From Mesodorylaimus sp. YZB2_4 (lineage: Eukaryota > Nematoda > Enoplea > Dorylaimida > Dorylaimidae): 64,000 nucleotides of DNA. The position numbers and the translations under genes were made by a program. Shown piece by piece: positions 27,100 through 37,000 of this stretch (the first letter of the stretch is position 1; every line of letters begins with the position of its first letter). The stretch is taken from contig JASANH010001212.1 of assembly GCA_030248295.1 (NCBI GenBank), positions 1 through 64,000 of the forward strand, written 5' to 3'. The notes below the pieces were generated by a model. It saw only the letters and a program-made list of their open reading frames with translations. It did not search any database and was not told where the DNA came from.

Positions 27100-28395
27100 A
27101 TGGAAAGTGCTATAAAAAAGGTGGGTGAAGATATATGAAGTGTCTTATTGAAAGGCCTTGGGTTTGGTTGGAATTTTTTTCAAAATCACATTTTGCCATG
27201 GGTTTTCACTCTAGAAGGAATTCGATTTTTTAACATTCGGTTTCGAGACTCTTTGATTTTCAATACTTCCCTTTTTTGGAATTTTATGGCGAGTTGTACT
27301 CACAATAGAGTTTGAGGGTTACCCGTTTTCCATGCACTGTGACTGACTGTACTTTTTGTGCGGATTTTTCTTGTACGTTTTTTTGAGATAAGCTAATGTG
27401 ATATTTGTATTCGTGCTAATACATCACTTTATTTTACTACGTCATTTGACGTTGTACCTTCTGTACTTTTCGAATTTGGGAGTTTCCAGGTTTTGTAAAC
27501 TGTCGCAGCGCTGGTATCGTACTTTGGCTTTCGATATATGCAATTCAAAACGTTAACCTTTTTTGATGATAATTTGGATGAAATTATTGGAAATATAACT
27601 CTTTTTTCGGGTAGATGCTTGGTTTAGGGCAAGAGGGCAGGAGAGAAGCTCGAAGACTCAAATGGACGGGCAGCTTGTCTGTTGGGGGGGAGGGTGGTCG
27701 AGCCGAAAGAGGTTGTCCTAACTTGATCAAATGTGCCTGAGAACTGTTTGAAGTATGGCAATGTTGGGGTCGACATTGGTGGCTGCGTAAAAATCGACCT
27801 CGTCTCACTCTCTGCGAGGGGCACCCGCGTGAGTTCAAAAGTATGACTTGACTCATCGCTTGTCCTGCCTAATCAACTCGTCGGCTCAGCATTGATTCCG
27901 AGATCGAAGGTGCAACATCTTCTGAGGATGCGTTGGCCAAGCGGGACCAAATACTGCACTGAAGAATTTTCGGGATATTGACTTCCTGCAGGGCCCAGGC
28001 GTGCATTATGTGGGACCTGGGTAAGCCATTTCCAGTGCTGTCGTGACTTTTCACCTCATGTACACTGAATGTCAACTTGAGTGTTGTGCTTGTGTATAAG
28101 ATGGCCAGTTCCCAAAATGATTTGTGTCGAGCAATCGTATCATGCACTCCCTTCAAGCATCCCTCGCGCACTTTACACTCTTTAAAGTCACGTGACCATT
28201 GGAGGAAACTCACGATTGGCTACTTCCGGACACTTTACACTGGTCGATTTCTGGAGGACCCGCTGCTCACCTGCCTCCTCATTCCTCCTTTCGCAGCCGT
28301 CGTGAGCGCTTGTTCGAAAGTGAGCTCCCGTGTCGAACTCGAATCGTGTCGTGTGCGAGTGAACTGGTTGATCGTCGAGTCGAAGTGTGCAAAGA
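27100..28395. other. Intergenic region between DAB and the unknown helical-protein gene
   Basis: The first part is AT-rich and is presumably the DAB 3' UTR, although no AATAAA is seen. From about 27.6 kb the base composition becomes balanced and the G/T bias ends. The last 200 bases contain an E-box and an inverted CCAAT, consistent with a promoter for the downstream gene. Open frames on either strand show no recognisable domain. Confidence 0.5.
28187..28196. promoter_or_regulatory. Palindromic E-box GTCACGTGAC, CLEAR-like
   Basis: The perfect 10-base palindrome GTCACGTGAC lies about 200 bases before the start codon at 28,396. ATTGG (inverted CCAAT) follows immediately. This sequence is the published core of the CLEAR element bound by TFEB/HLH-30 and other bHLH-Zip factors. 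Function here is inferred from sequence and position only. Confidence 0.4.
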
Positions 28396-29947
28396 ATGGC
28401 TGCCGTAAGTCCTCGGCCTTTCTGCCTTCTCCTCATCATAACTCGTTTCTATATTTTCAGCCCGATCCGATCGCCATGCACAACAAAGCGCAGTTCCTGT
28501 CGTCCCTGTTCGAGGCCCTGTCCACGGTCAAGCAGGTCCCGCCGTCGTTGCGAAGCCAAGTGTCGTACGCTCGAGCGACGTGCAAGCACTTCCTGAAACC
28601 GCATTTCCGTCTCCAACGCATCGCCCAGCAAAAGCTGCCCCTTGGCAAAGACTTCGAAAGCGGCCCGTTCACTGCGGCCACCGATCAAGTCAAGCAAGCG
28701 TCCGACGTAAGTAGCTGCCTTGTACGAGTCGGGTCCCCAGGGTAGGAGGGCTCTCGTCGGTTTCAGCCGAAGGCGAGCCCAACGTTGCTGGCAGCCATGG
28801 GCAAAGTGGACGAGGCCGTCAAAGAATCGAAGCAGCCGGTGCTGCAAGAGACCGTCGACGTGCTGCAAGAACTGGCCAAGATCATGTCGCTGCCCCAAGC
28901 CGTCCTCAAACCCGCCGTGCTCGCCTTGGTCAGCTCCGGAGTGGTGGACACGGCCGAAGTGGACGAGATCACCGCCAAGGTACCCGCCGCCACGTTCACG
29001 CCCGATCAACTCTGGGACGCCGTCGCCGATCGAATAGATGCGGCCAAGGACGGTCGAGCGGCCACCTACCGCAAGTTGGGAAAGGCGCCTCCCGTGCAGC
29101 AGAACGTGACCAAGGCCGGCTACTACCAGGTAAGCTCGTGCGCTCGGCTTTGCCTGACCGCCGCTGACGAGTTGTGGGTTTCAGATCGTGGACGTGCCGA
29201 AAGACAAGCGATTCGCCTCCATGCCCATCACGACCTCCCTGGCGGGGCACATGGCCTGCGGACCGCAACGAGCCAACTTCACGCACCTGGACGCGGCGGG
29301 ACACCCGGCGGCGAGGGCCCTGATCGAAGACCTGACCAACATCCTGCTCATCGGTACGAACGTGGCCGAACTGGATCGAGAGAAGAGCGTGGCCATGACG
29401 TTGCGGTCGATCAACCAGCAGGACCCCATGGCCGTCTCCTTCCGGTAAGTCCCTTTGGTCATGATCTTACTCGAAAGAGCATGCTCTCATTCCAGTACCA
29501 TCATCGACAAGAGCACAGCCCAGCCAGCCCCGACCTCCGGCAAGCAATCAGGCGGCACAGTCAAGTCGGCTTCCCCCGTGACGGCGTCCCCCGCCCCTGC
29601 CAGTACCAAGTCTCCCGTTGCGGCCGGTGCCCCTGGTGGCGAGATGAACTTCCTGGAGGTGTTCGAGGTAAGGACTCGGTTGGGCGCGACGAGGCTGTGT
29701 CGGCTGACGCACATTCCCTTTTCAGAAACTGAAGCAGATGGGTCAGGGCGTGACGGTGCCGATCGAGATGCTGGACGCCGTGTTCGCGCAGTTGGTGAGC
29801 GGCAACGTGGCCACGGCGGACGAAGTGAACCAGGCCAAGGCCCAGCTGAAGACGAAGGCCGACGACAAGGGTCAAGTCTCGTTCCCCATCATCCAAGAAG
29901 TGTTCATGAATGCGTTCGGCTCGAAGCTCGGCCAGCCCGCTAAGTGA
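28396..29947 (+). CDS. Unrecognised helical protein, intact member of a local two-locus family
   Basis: I do not recognise this protein. Exons: 28396-28404, 28461-28706, 28767-29129, 29185-29444, 29496-29667 and 29726-29947 (TGA), giving 1,272 nt or 423 residues, all phases compatible. The first exon encodes only Met-Ala-Ala. No signal peptide or membrane segment is visible, so it is probably cytosolic or nuclear. The sequence is mainly amphipathic helices, with a possible repeated pattern (for example VLQELAKIMSLPQAVLKPAV and FEKLKQMGQGVTVPIEMLDA). An Ala/Pro/Ser/Thr/Lys-rich linker lies at about residues 300-345. Codons end mostly in C or G (CTG, GCC, GTC, AAG, GAC), unlike DAB and VPS13D, which favour TTG, TCG and AAT; this may mean high expression. 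Its introns are short (about 50-60 nt) and pyrimidine-rich. A broken relative lies at 58.8-61.7 kb. Confidence 0.8.
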
Positions 29948-31002
29948 TCTGCGATCGATGATGTGCCTTGGTGGTGACTGTGCGTGCAGTGTGTGTCGGA
30001 TGAGTGGATGTGTCTCCCGAGAGTACTGGTGACCGAGTTGAGTTCCACACGTGCAATCCATAGTCAGGTCAGGCTAGGGTGGTGCAAGGGTTCGACGCTC
30101 CTACCGGCCGATAGCTATTTGCAGAGCCGTCAAACTGACCTAGCAAGAGGTGGGCGCTGGGTGGCTCGCCTGCTAGTACGTGGTCCTAGGGGAAAGATGG
30201 AGGTGGCTAACTGTTGGGACAGTCTTTCAGAGCGGTCACAGTACGGGCTAGATAAGGTAGGCATACCATTTCGTCAGGTTGTCCCATTTTGCTGGCTCAA
30301 TTGTCGATGATTTTAATCAGGTCTTGGGTGCGGTTGAATAAAGACAAGCCAGAATGTGCTACTTGGTCACTGTCCCAATATTAGTCAGTCGAGTCAAGGG
30401 GACGGGCGGGTAGTGTTTGCATCTCGGCATCACTGCCGCCTCAAGAAAGAGTCCAATTTCGTTTCCGCGATCACCCACTCATTTGACGGACCTGCGCTGC
30501 GCTGTGATGATCATGCGCCAAGGTCACACACACAGGGAGCCTGCCGTGAGAGCTGGTCACCTCTAGGGATAGGTCGGGATCACCTTTTTTCGGGATCGAG
30601 ATCAGGGCAAGCCCGATCGGGATCGGGATTTTTTGTTTGAGGTCGTACATTGTTTGCACACACGAATGAGATAAGTCTTTCTCCCTCACTAAAGCACACT
30701 TTAGTCAACCAGTTTTTTTAGCTTTTTATCAGGTCGAGTTTCAGTCATTATAAGTAAGCTGAAGTTGATTACATTCGCAGTTTCGATACGCGTACAGCAA
30801 GGTCAGCCTAGGCTAAGCAAAAATCAGTGTTGCTATCATTATCGATTTGACCTGATGTTGCTGTTGCCTCTTCATCGCTACTACTTTATCAGATATGATG
30901 AATCAGAGTGTACCATGCTTATGCATATCATAATTATCAGCGATGCCTCAATGCCAGGATCGGGATCGGGGTCCCCGCCTATTCACAGCCACGCTCATCA
31001 TT
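29948..31002. other. Intergenic region after the unknown gene, with GGGATC-type repeats
   Basis: I see no gene. An AATAAA lies at 30,337. Degenerate hexamer repeats of the type CGGGAT occur at about 30,565-30,635 and again at about 30,957-30,975. The remainder looks like unique non-coding sequence. Confidence 0.5.
30337..30342 (+). terminator. Candidate polyadenylation signal AATAAA
   Basis: AATAAA lies 390 bases past the stop codon of the 423-residue gene. It is the first canonical signal I see downstream. No transcript evidence is available. Confidence 0.35.
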
Positions 31003-31465
31003 TTATGACTGCTGGCCAGCTAATATGATTGGAAGTCCCATGGAGAACTGGGCTGGCGCGGCCCAACCCGCAAAACTTTTTAAAAAATAAGGGAAAAGGT
31101 TGTGGGAAAAGTTTGTTGAGGCTTTTGCAAAATAGAAATCCGCGTTCTTCGCTAATACCAGATTCAATAATTCCTGAGTCATCAAAGGGTGTTTATTTTC
31201 AAGACGAGCCTGTATCCGAGGAATACACTCAGTGAGAGCGGCATTGATAGCAGCCATGAGTCGAGAACATGCAGCGTCCACTATCGGAGCAGCGGAGACG
31301 AGACCAGGATGATCAAACTTTAGTAAACGTTGGTTCAGAGAGTCCGAGTCAACTCGTTTAAGCAGCCATATCTGTCGAGCTTTCAGCCGTGGTCGTTCCG
31401 ATAGGCCACAAAAATAAGTGTGCACGGAATTGTGGTCAGACGAGGCGATAGGGGCCGTTGCACTT
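31003..31465 (-). mobile_element. Truncated non-LTR retrotransposon (LINE) fragment
   Basis: The minus strand encodes about 150 residues that look like the end of a LINE endonuclease and the linker before reverse transcriptase. It begins with the endonuclease-terminal motif SSDHNSV, then a charged stretch with a conserved-looking Trp (ARQIWLLKRVD), then IPRIQARLENKHPLMTQELL, similar to the pre-RT linker of Jockey/CR1-type elements. No reverse-transcriptase YxDD segment follows, and the frame degenerates at both ends. It is a dead fragment about 0.4 kb downstream of the K2P stop codon. The family assignment is from pattern recognition only. Confidence 0.55.
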
Positions 31466-31861
31466 TTAAATCAGTGTCTGGTGTGGGGTTTTGTAAAACC
31501 AGGGCAGTAATACTGTACATCCCATCATTTGATGTACACCCCAGCCTGCATTGACAATAAAATTCTCTCATCAGTCATAAGTGCCAGACGATGACAAGTC
31601 GAGCGAATTGCATAATTACAGCCCACAAACTCGCTGCTCCAATCAAAGTGCACCAAGCGTTGTCTTGCTAACGGCTAGCACACCAAGGGGCCGCGACTAT
31701 GTGCACATACTAGCAGTAACCTGGGACCGAACAAAAACACCACAAGCGTGCACACGGATAATGTGACCGACGTATGTTCCCCCGTCCAGGTTCGACCGGC
31801 GCACTTTGTTCTTATCCCAAGGCATTGCACGGTGAACAAACCGACAGGCATGGCACGATTA

Positions 31862-33520
31862 TCACAAGTTATCGTCAATGATCTCATCCATTGACTCATC
31901 TTGGTCCCGCTGAATATCGAATCGAGAAAGATTGAACTGACGAACGTGAACTGAGCGAGCCCTCGTGCGACTCACCGGCTGCGCGTCGACTGATGCTGGC
32001 GAAGAGAAGCTCGGCAGGGGTATTTCGCCGGGTTTCATATCCATGATCTCCTCCAGCGTCTGCTCTCCGATCGGTTTGTTGACATTCTTCGACGCAGCGG
32101 TCCATTGATCGACCAGCGATTCCAGAACTCGCGTCACCCAGTCTTCCATGACGATTTGGATCAGGACGATGAGCACGATGCCGAGCCAAGCGAGCGCGGT
32201 GGACACCAAATGGAAGGCCAAACTGTGCGCCGACTGATCACCGAATCCGACCAACGTGACCGACTGGACCAGAAAGTAGATAGCGCGCGCGTAGCTGCCA
32301 AACTCGCCGGGCAAAGCGAACAAGATTCCAGCCGCCAAGAATAAATAAAGGGCGTTTATGACAATCAGAATGGCGAACGGCAGGAGATCGGGGAATTTGG
32401 CACACGCCCTGCAACGCGCTCGTCGACCAGCAGCCCCCGATTTTACCAGGCGGAGTAGAATGAGATGATGGTAGGCCAAGGCGAACGCATTCCGCACCAA
32501 TTCAGACACGAAACCGATGAAATCTTGAAACATTGGAATGGCGATCAGAGAGTAGACGACCGTGACGACCTGCATCCACCCGCCGATTGCGACTATCCGC
32601 CCGTACCCGATCGCCGTGACCAGAGCCAGCGAGTAGGCCATGCCGTCTTCGAACGTCAACGGAACGACGGATTTGGGCGCCTCGAACTGCTCTTTGAAAC
32701 ACGACTGCAGCCTTTCGATCAGGGACAGGGACAAATTCGCCACCAATTCGGGATCGTCGATCATCGAAGACGGCCGGAATCCGAGCGTATCGTTCTCTTG
32801 CGTGGTCATGGTGTCGAACACGGCGTACGTGGCGCGAGTGGTTCTGTTATCGATCGACCACTGATCGTCGCACAGTTCTGTCCCGATGATGTCAGCGTAG
32901 GAGGCCTCGATGGCGACGAATATTTCGCGGGCGGGAACCGAAATGAGGATGACGAGCACCAGGAAACTGAAACCAATCAAACCATCGCGACGACTCCACT
33001 GTCCGCTGCCTAATCGTTGACTCATGGCTTTCGATATGCTTCGTGTCTTTGATCCGCTGGGTCCCATCGATCCCCCCGATCCCTTCGACCCTCGCCGTTT
33101 CCCACGTCCGCTGGCGCCGCTCGATCCCCGACGAACTTTTGGAGAGCCTTTTCCATCCAACGAAGAACCACTTCCCGGTTCCTGATCGGGCAAAAATTGT
33201 ACACGCTTTTGAAGTGGCGACGGGGATTTATTTGGTGTTTCTTTCGGCTTCAATGCTGGCTTTGGTGTTGGCGAGAAATCAACCTGCGAATTCTTGCTCC
33301 AAATCGATTTCAATGAGGTCTTGAGGACGACTCGCGCTGATTTCTGCGTGATCATCTGTTTCGACGTGGATTTGGTATCTGACGATTTCCGCACACTTGA
33401 ACTCGTTCCAGATCCATGCGGCGAATGTTCCGTGGACTTTTTCGTGCTGGCTTCGGTCGCTGTCACCAAACTGTTGGACAAAGCCGACAATGCCCTCGCA
33501 TGTTGGTCGTGGCCTTCCAT
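31862..33520 (-). CDS. Two-pore-domain (K2P/TWIK-type) potassium channel, intronless
   Basis: K2P channels are dimers that set resting potassium conductance. The single open frame from the ATG at 33,520 encodes 552 residues. A basic Ser/Gly/Lys-rich cytosolic N-terminus of about 180 residues is followed by TM1 (about 180-197), an extracellular cap with glycosylation sites and cysteines, pore loop 1 with AIGYG (Tyr at 306), TM2, TM3 (about 375-400), pore loop 2 with LVGFG (Phe at 426), TM4, and a cytosolic tail of about 90 residues. The GYG/GFG pair in two P-loops with four membrane spans identifies the family. Unusually, the threonine normally just before the filter (T-I/V-G-Y/F-G) is Ala in P1 and Leu in P2. 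The N-terminus has a PP1-docking-like KRVQF. No intron is seen, although neighbouring genes are intron-rich. It is divergent from VPS13D, with 487 bases between start codons. Confidence 0.88.
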   Translation of the reverse strand: MEGHDQHARALSALSNSLVTATEASTKKSTEHSPHGSGTSSSVRKSSDTKSTSKQMITQKSARVVLKTSLKSIWSKNSQVDFSPTPKPALKPKETPNKSPSPLQKRVQFLPDQEPGSGSSLDGKGSPKVRRGSSGASGRGKRRGSKGSGGSMGPSGSKTRSISKAMSQRLGSGQWSRRDGLIGFSFLVLVILISVPAREIFVAIEASYADIIGTELCDDQWSIDNRTTRATYAVFDTMTTQENDTLGFRPSSMIDDPELVANLSLSLIERLQSCFKEQFEAPKSVVPLTFEDGMAYSLALVTAIGYGRIVAIGGWMQVVTVVYSLIAIPMFQDFIGFVSELVRNAFALAYHHLILLRLVKSGAAGRRARCRACAKFPDLLPFAILIVINALYLFLAAGILFALPGEFGSYARAIYFLVQSVTLVGFGDQSAHSLAFHLVSTALAWLGIVLIVLIQIVMEDWVTRVLESLVDQWTAASKNVNKPIGEQTLEEIMDMKPGEIPLPSFSSPASVDAQPVSRTRARSVHVRQFNLSRFDIQRDQDESMDEIIDDNL

Positions 33521-34007
33521 TCTTCGCAGCTGCGCAGTTCGGCGCACACTTCTCTCAGGCTGCGGAACTTACAGTGGGCAGTCACGCTGATGGCCCACCC
33601 GATGGCAACATACACACCCTGCGCAGTGTAAAGAGGTCATGCAGTGTGAAGTGAAGTGTACCACCGACTAAGGTGCATATGTACTCATCAGGGGTGGACT
33701 TCTTCAGGACTTTGCTTCTTCACAATTTCGACTATTTTGTATCCTTTCTTGGCAGATACTATTTCGTCCAAAATCATTCGCGGGAATCAAAAAAGTAAGA
33801 AAACGGATTTCCTATTTTTTTTATTTCCCGCGTTTTCACTTTCATATTTGTCCATGTGGCAAAATGTCTGCTAAAAGCGGTAAATCTCGATTCCCCAAGT
33901 TTTCATCATTCAAGTACGTACGCTGCGGCGAAGAAGATTTCTAAATTTTACGAGCCAAAACTAGTTTATGTATTTTAGTGCAAACTATTAAAACATTAGT
34001 TGAAGAA
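33521..34007. promoter_or_regulatory. Divergent promoter region between the K2P gene and VPS13D
   Basis: The 487 bases between two outward-facing start codons hold no open frame of note and must include at least the 5' leader of both genes. The VPS13D side is AT-rich. A short VPS13D 5' UTR intron is possible. Shared regulation is inferred from geometry only. Confidence 0.45.
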
Positions 34008-37000
34008 ATGCTGGAAAGTTTGGCAGCATGGGTGCTAAATACTTATATTGGGGAGTATTTGGAGAATTTAAACACGGATCAGTTGTCGATCGGATTGTTA
34101 CAAGGTTAGAGAAAACAATTTAGGAATTTATACAGTTTAATGCAAAAGAAACTTTTACAAATGAATAAAATATTTTTGAATTTCAGGCTTTGCGGAATTG
34201 GAAAACGTGCCTTTGAAACGAACAGCGTTGAGAAAGTTTGATGTGCCATTTTGCGTGAAGGCGGGCGTGATTGGTAAATTAACTCTTAGCGTACCACTGA
34301 CGCATTTGCGAAGCGAACCATGGGTCGTGACAGTCAGCGATTTGTACGTAGTTTTGGAGCCGAGCCACTATCACGTAAGTTCCAAAGACTTCTTGAAGTA
34401 CAGGATGGAGAATGGCATGTAAGACCATTTCAGTACGACATGGAATTCGAAGCTCAGTACAGTCAGGAGAAGAAGAAGCTCCAATTGGATGCGCTAGAAA
34501 TCGTTCACAAGGTAAGCGATCGACTTTTTTGGTTAATTAGTATTGAAAGGCAACATTTACATTTCAGAGACGATTGACGGATATTGGTCCATCTTCGAGT
34601 GCAGTCGATTCCGTGAGTCCAATTGATGGCCAGCAACCACCTTCGGGAAGCGGTTGGTGGGCATACGGTGCTTCATTCGTATCAACTATAGTCGAAAATA
34701 TCCAAGTGAGTAGGCCTTATATTCATCCTTCAGGCTTTTTAATCCGAGTTCTGTTGTCATTCTTTAAAAAAATGAACGAAATCATTTTGTTCGTTTCAGC
34801 TGATCGCCACAAATGTGCACTTACGATACGAGGATGACACAACCATTCCAGGACACGCGCTCGCTTGCGGTGTGAAGATTGGACGATTCAGTGTACAGAG
34901 TGCGGATGCAGCTTGGGCAAGTTTTGTGTGCGGTATAAGGCAGGGACAGGAGCTCCTAAGTTGTCTAGGGTCCCCTGTCCACGGGTTTCGTGGGGCCACT
35001 TGCGGCCGCGGTGTTGCAGCGGTTCGGCATTCGTCTCTCCGTATGGCTTGGGGGCGAGTGGCTGGACTCATCCCGGGTCTGATCCCCGGTGATGGAGGTC
35101 GATTTGCGAACCATAAACCCTCGCTGACCTTGCACGCCAGGCCCTGGGTGACTCACGTGGTACCGCCGAGGTGCTCCGAGCAAAGAGACGGACGCCAAAC
35201 GAGGAGACAGTCTCGGCTGTCGAACAACGACAGGGTTCAAAGCCCACCCGCCATCGTGCGAGGAAATCGGTGTCCAGTCCAGGAGGCCCCCCGCGTGGAG
35301 GTGCTCCTAGTGAAGACACGCAGAGGGAAGCTGCTGTGTGTGCTGGTCCCCGCATAGCCCTGCTTAGAAGGTTTGACTGTTGGCCGGCTATAGGCAAAAC
35401 GGGTTTCAGCTCACAAATTTTTTTTTTTCAAGGGCACCATTATCGTGTGCTGTTATTGTGAAGTGGGCGAGTAAAACAGATTTTTTGCCAGAAAACTCAA
35501 ATATAAAATGGCGGGATAATCTGAACAAATCCCATCCTTAGCATTGGGGCCTTGCTCGTGCGCAAAAAGTTTCTGTGGCGCATGCCAGGGCGAGAATAGA
35601 CATCATCTTTCGTTTCAGTCTCCCGGTTTCGTTTTACGTCGTGAAGGTGAGAATCGGAGAAAGTTGGTCGAATTGAAAGAATTTTCGATTTATTGGGACA
35701 CCGGAAATAGTGAAGGTGCGTCCAAACTTATGGCGCCTGAAAATCATAAAGATTTGATGGTAAGTTTGGAAGCTCAATAAGTTAACGGATAGGCATTTTG
35801 CTACCTAAAATTTAAATTCTACACCAAAACTGTATTCCTTGGGGTTCCCTTGCTAATAACTGGAATCCGGAAGAGTTTGAATACAACTGTGGGATGGTAT
35901 TGGTATGACCTGGCCTGCAACCCGTTTGTGATTTCCTGCTTGGTTTGGTTGGGCAAATCAGTGGGGTCGTGCTAGGTTTTTTGGGTGCCCTTGAGTGTGT
36001 GCCTGCATCATGTGTTTAAATAAAGAGGAACAGATTGCAATGTTTTTAGAGACTTTGTTTTAGCAAAAGATGAAAGAAGCCGAAGCTGAGAATGTTCGAC
36101 ATCATTACTTGCTCGCTCCGCTTGGATTACGAGTAAAAATGGAAAAGAACACGTCGAAAATTCCATTGAAAACCTTACCGCCGTCGCCACGTTTCAAGGT
36201 AAATCAGCCAGTATTTTGAAATGGGTGCGTCCGAGCATCAGTCATTATCAGGGCGTGAACATTCCCTTAGCCTTGGACTCTCAGATTAGCCTCCTTCCGT
36301 CAGCATTTGTCCCAGGAGGGCGGCCGGTTTAGAAATGGAGAGCCCCGTTTAGCCACGACGGTGTCGTGTTCACTTCGAACCAAGCGATCAAACTTTGTTT
36401 TGTTCCCTCTCCCTCTTTTAACACGGGGTGGGTTTTGGGTGCTCATTTGCATGATGCTAATGCTGCTGGATATGATATGCTTCATGGCACGGCTGTTGTT
36501 TTAGTTCGATTTGGAACCAGATCGTGTGGCGATTCAAGGAAGCAGAAGACAATTTACAGAATTGCGTTTAGTTATTGATGAATGGCATCGGTATCAAAGA
36601 GGCAAGCCGTACAGAAAGTGGAGACCGAAAGCAGCTTTGACGAGAGAGTAAGTGTTTTTTGTGTCTTTGAAGAAAGGGTATGGTCAAAAAATGAATGCAA
36701 CTTTATGATTGGGTCGAATTGGAGGACGCATACTTTTCCTTTGCCCATGTATAGCTGGGGGAATTCGATGAAAGGTTTTCATGTATGAAATAGGATGCGA
36801 GAGCGTGGCGTAGAGAGTCATGCGTAGACACGTACAATGTTGGACAAAGAGCCAGATGCGTGACAAGCCTGCGATATCAGCAGACATGGTGTGGTGGGCT
36901 TCCATGTATGTTTGATATTGGTGAAAGAGTTTCCAGTTTTCCTTAAAGTGTCCCGATCAATGAGATACTACAGTCACAGATGATGGACCGGCACGGGAAA

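Noticed and set aside
30560..30640. CRISPR-like or regulatory repeat array at the GGGATC repeats
   Set aside because: Short degenerate hexamers without uniform spacers, in a eukaryotic context; a simple-sequence repeat.
34008..34374. Assignment to VPS13A or VPS13C
   Set aside because: The N-terminal AWVLNTY and NTDQLS patterns and the ricin-type trefoil fit VPS13D and not the A/C type.
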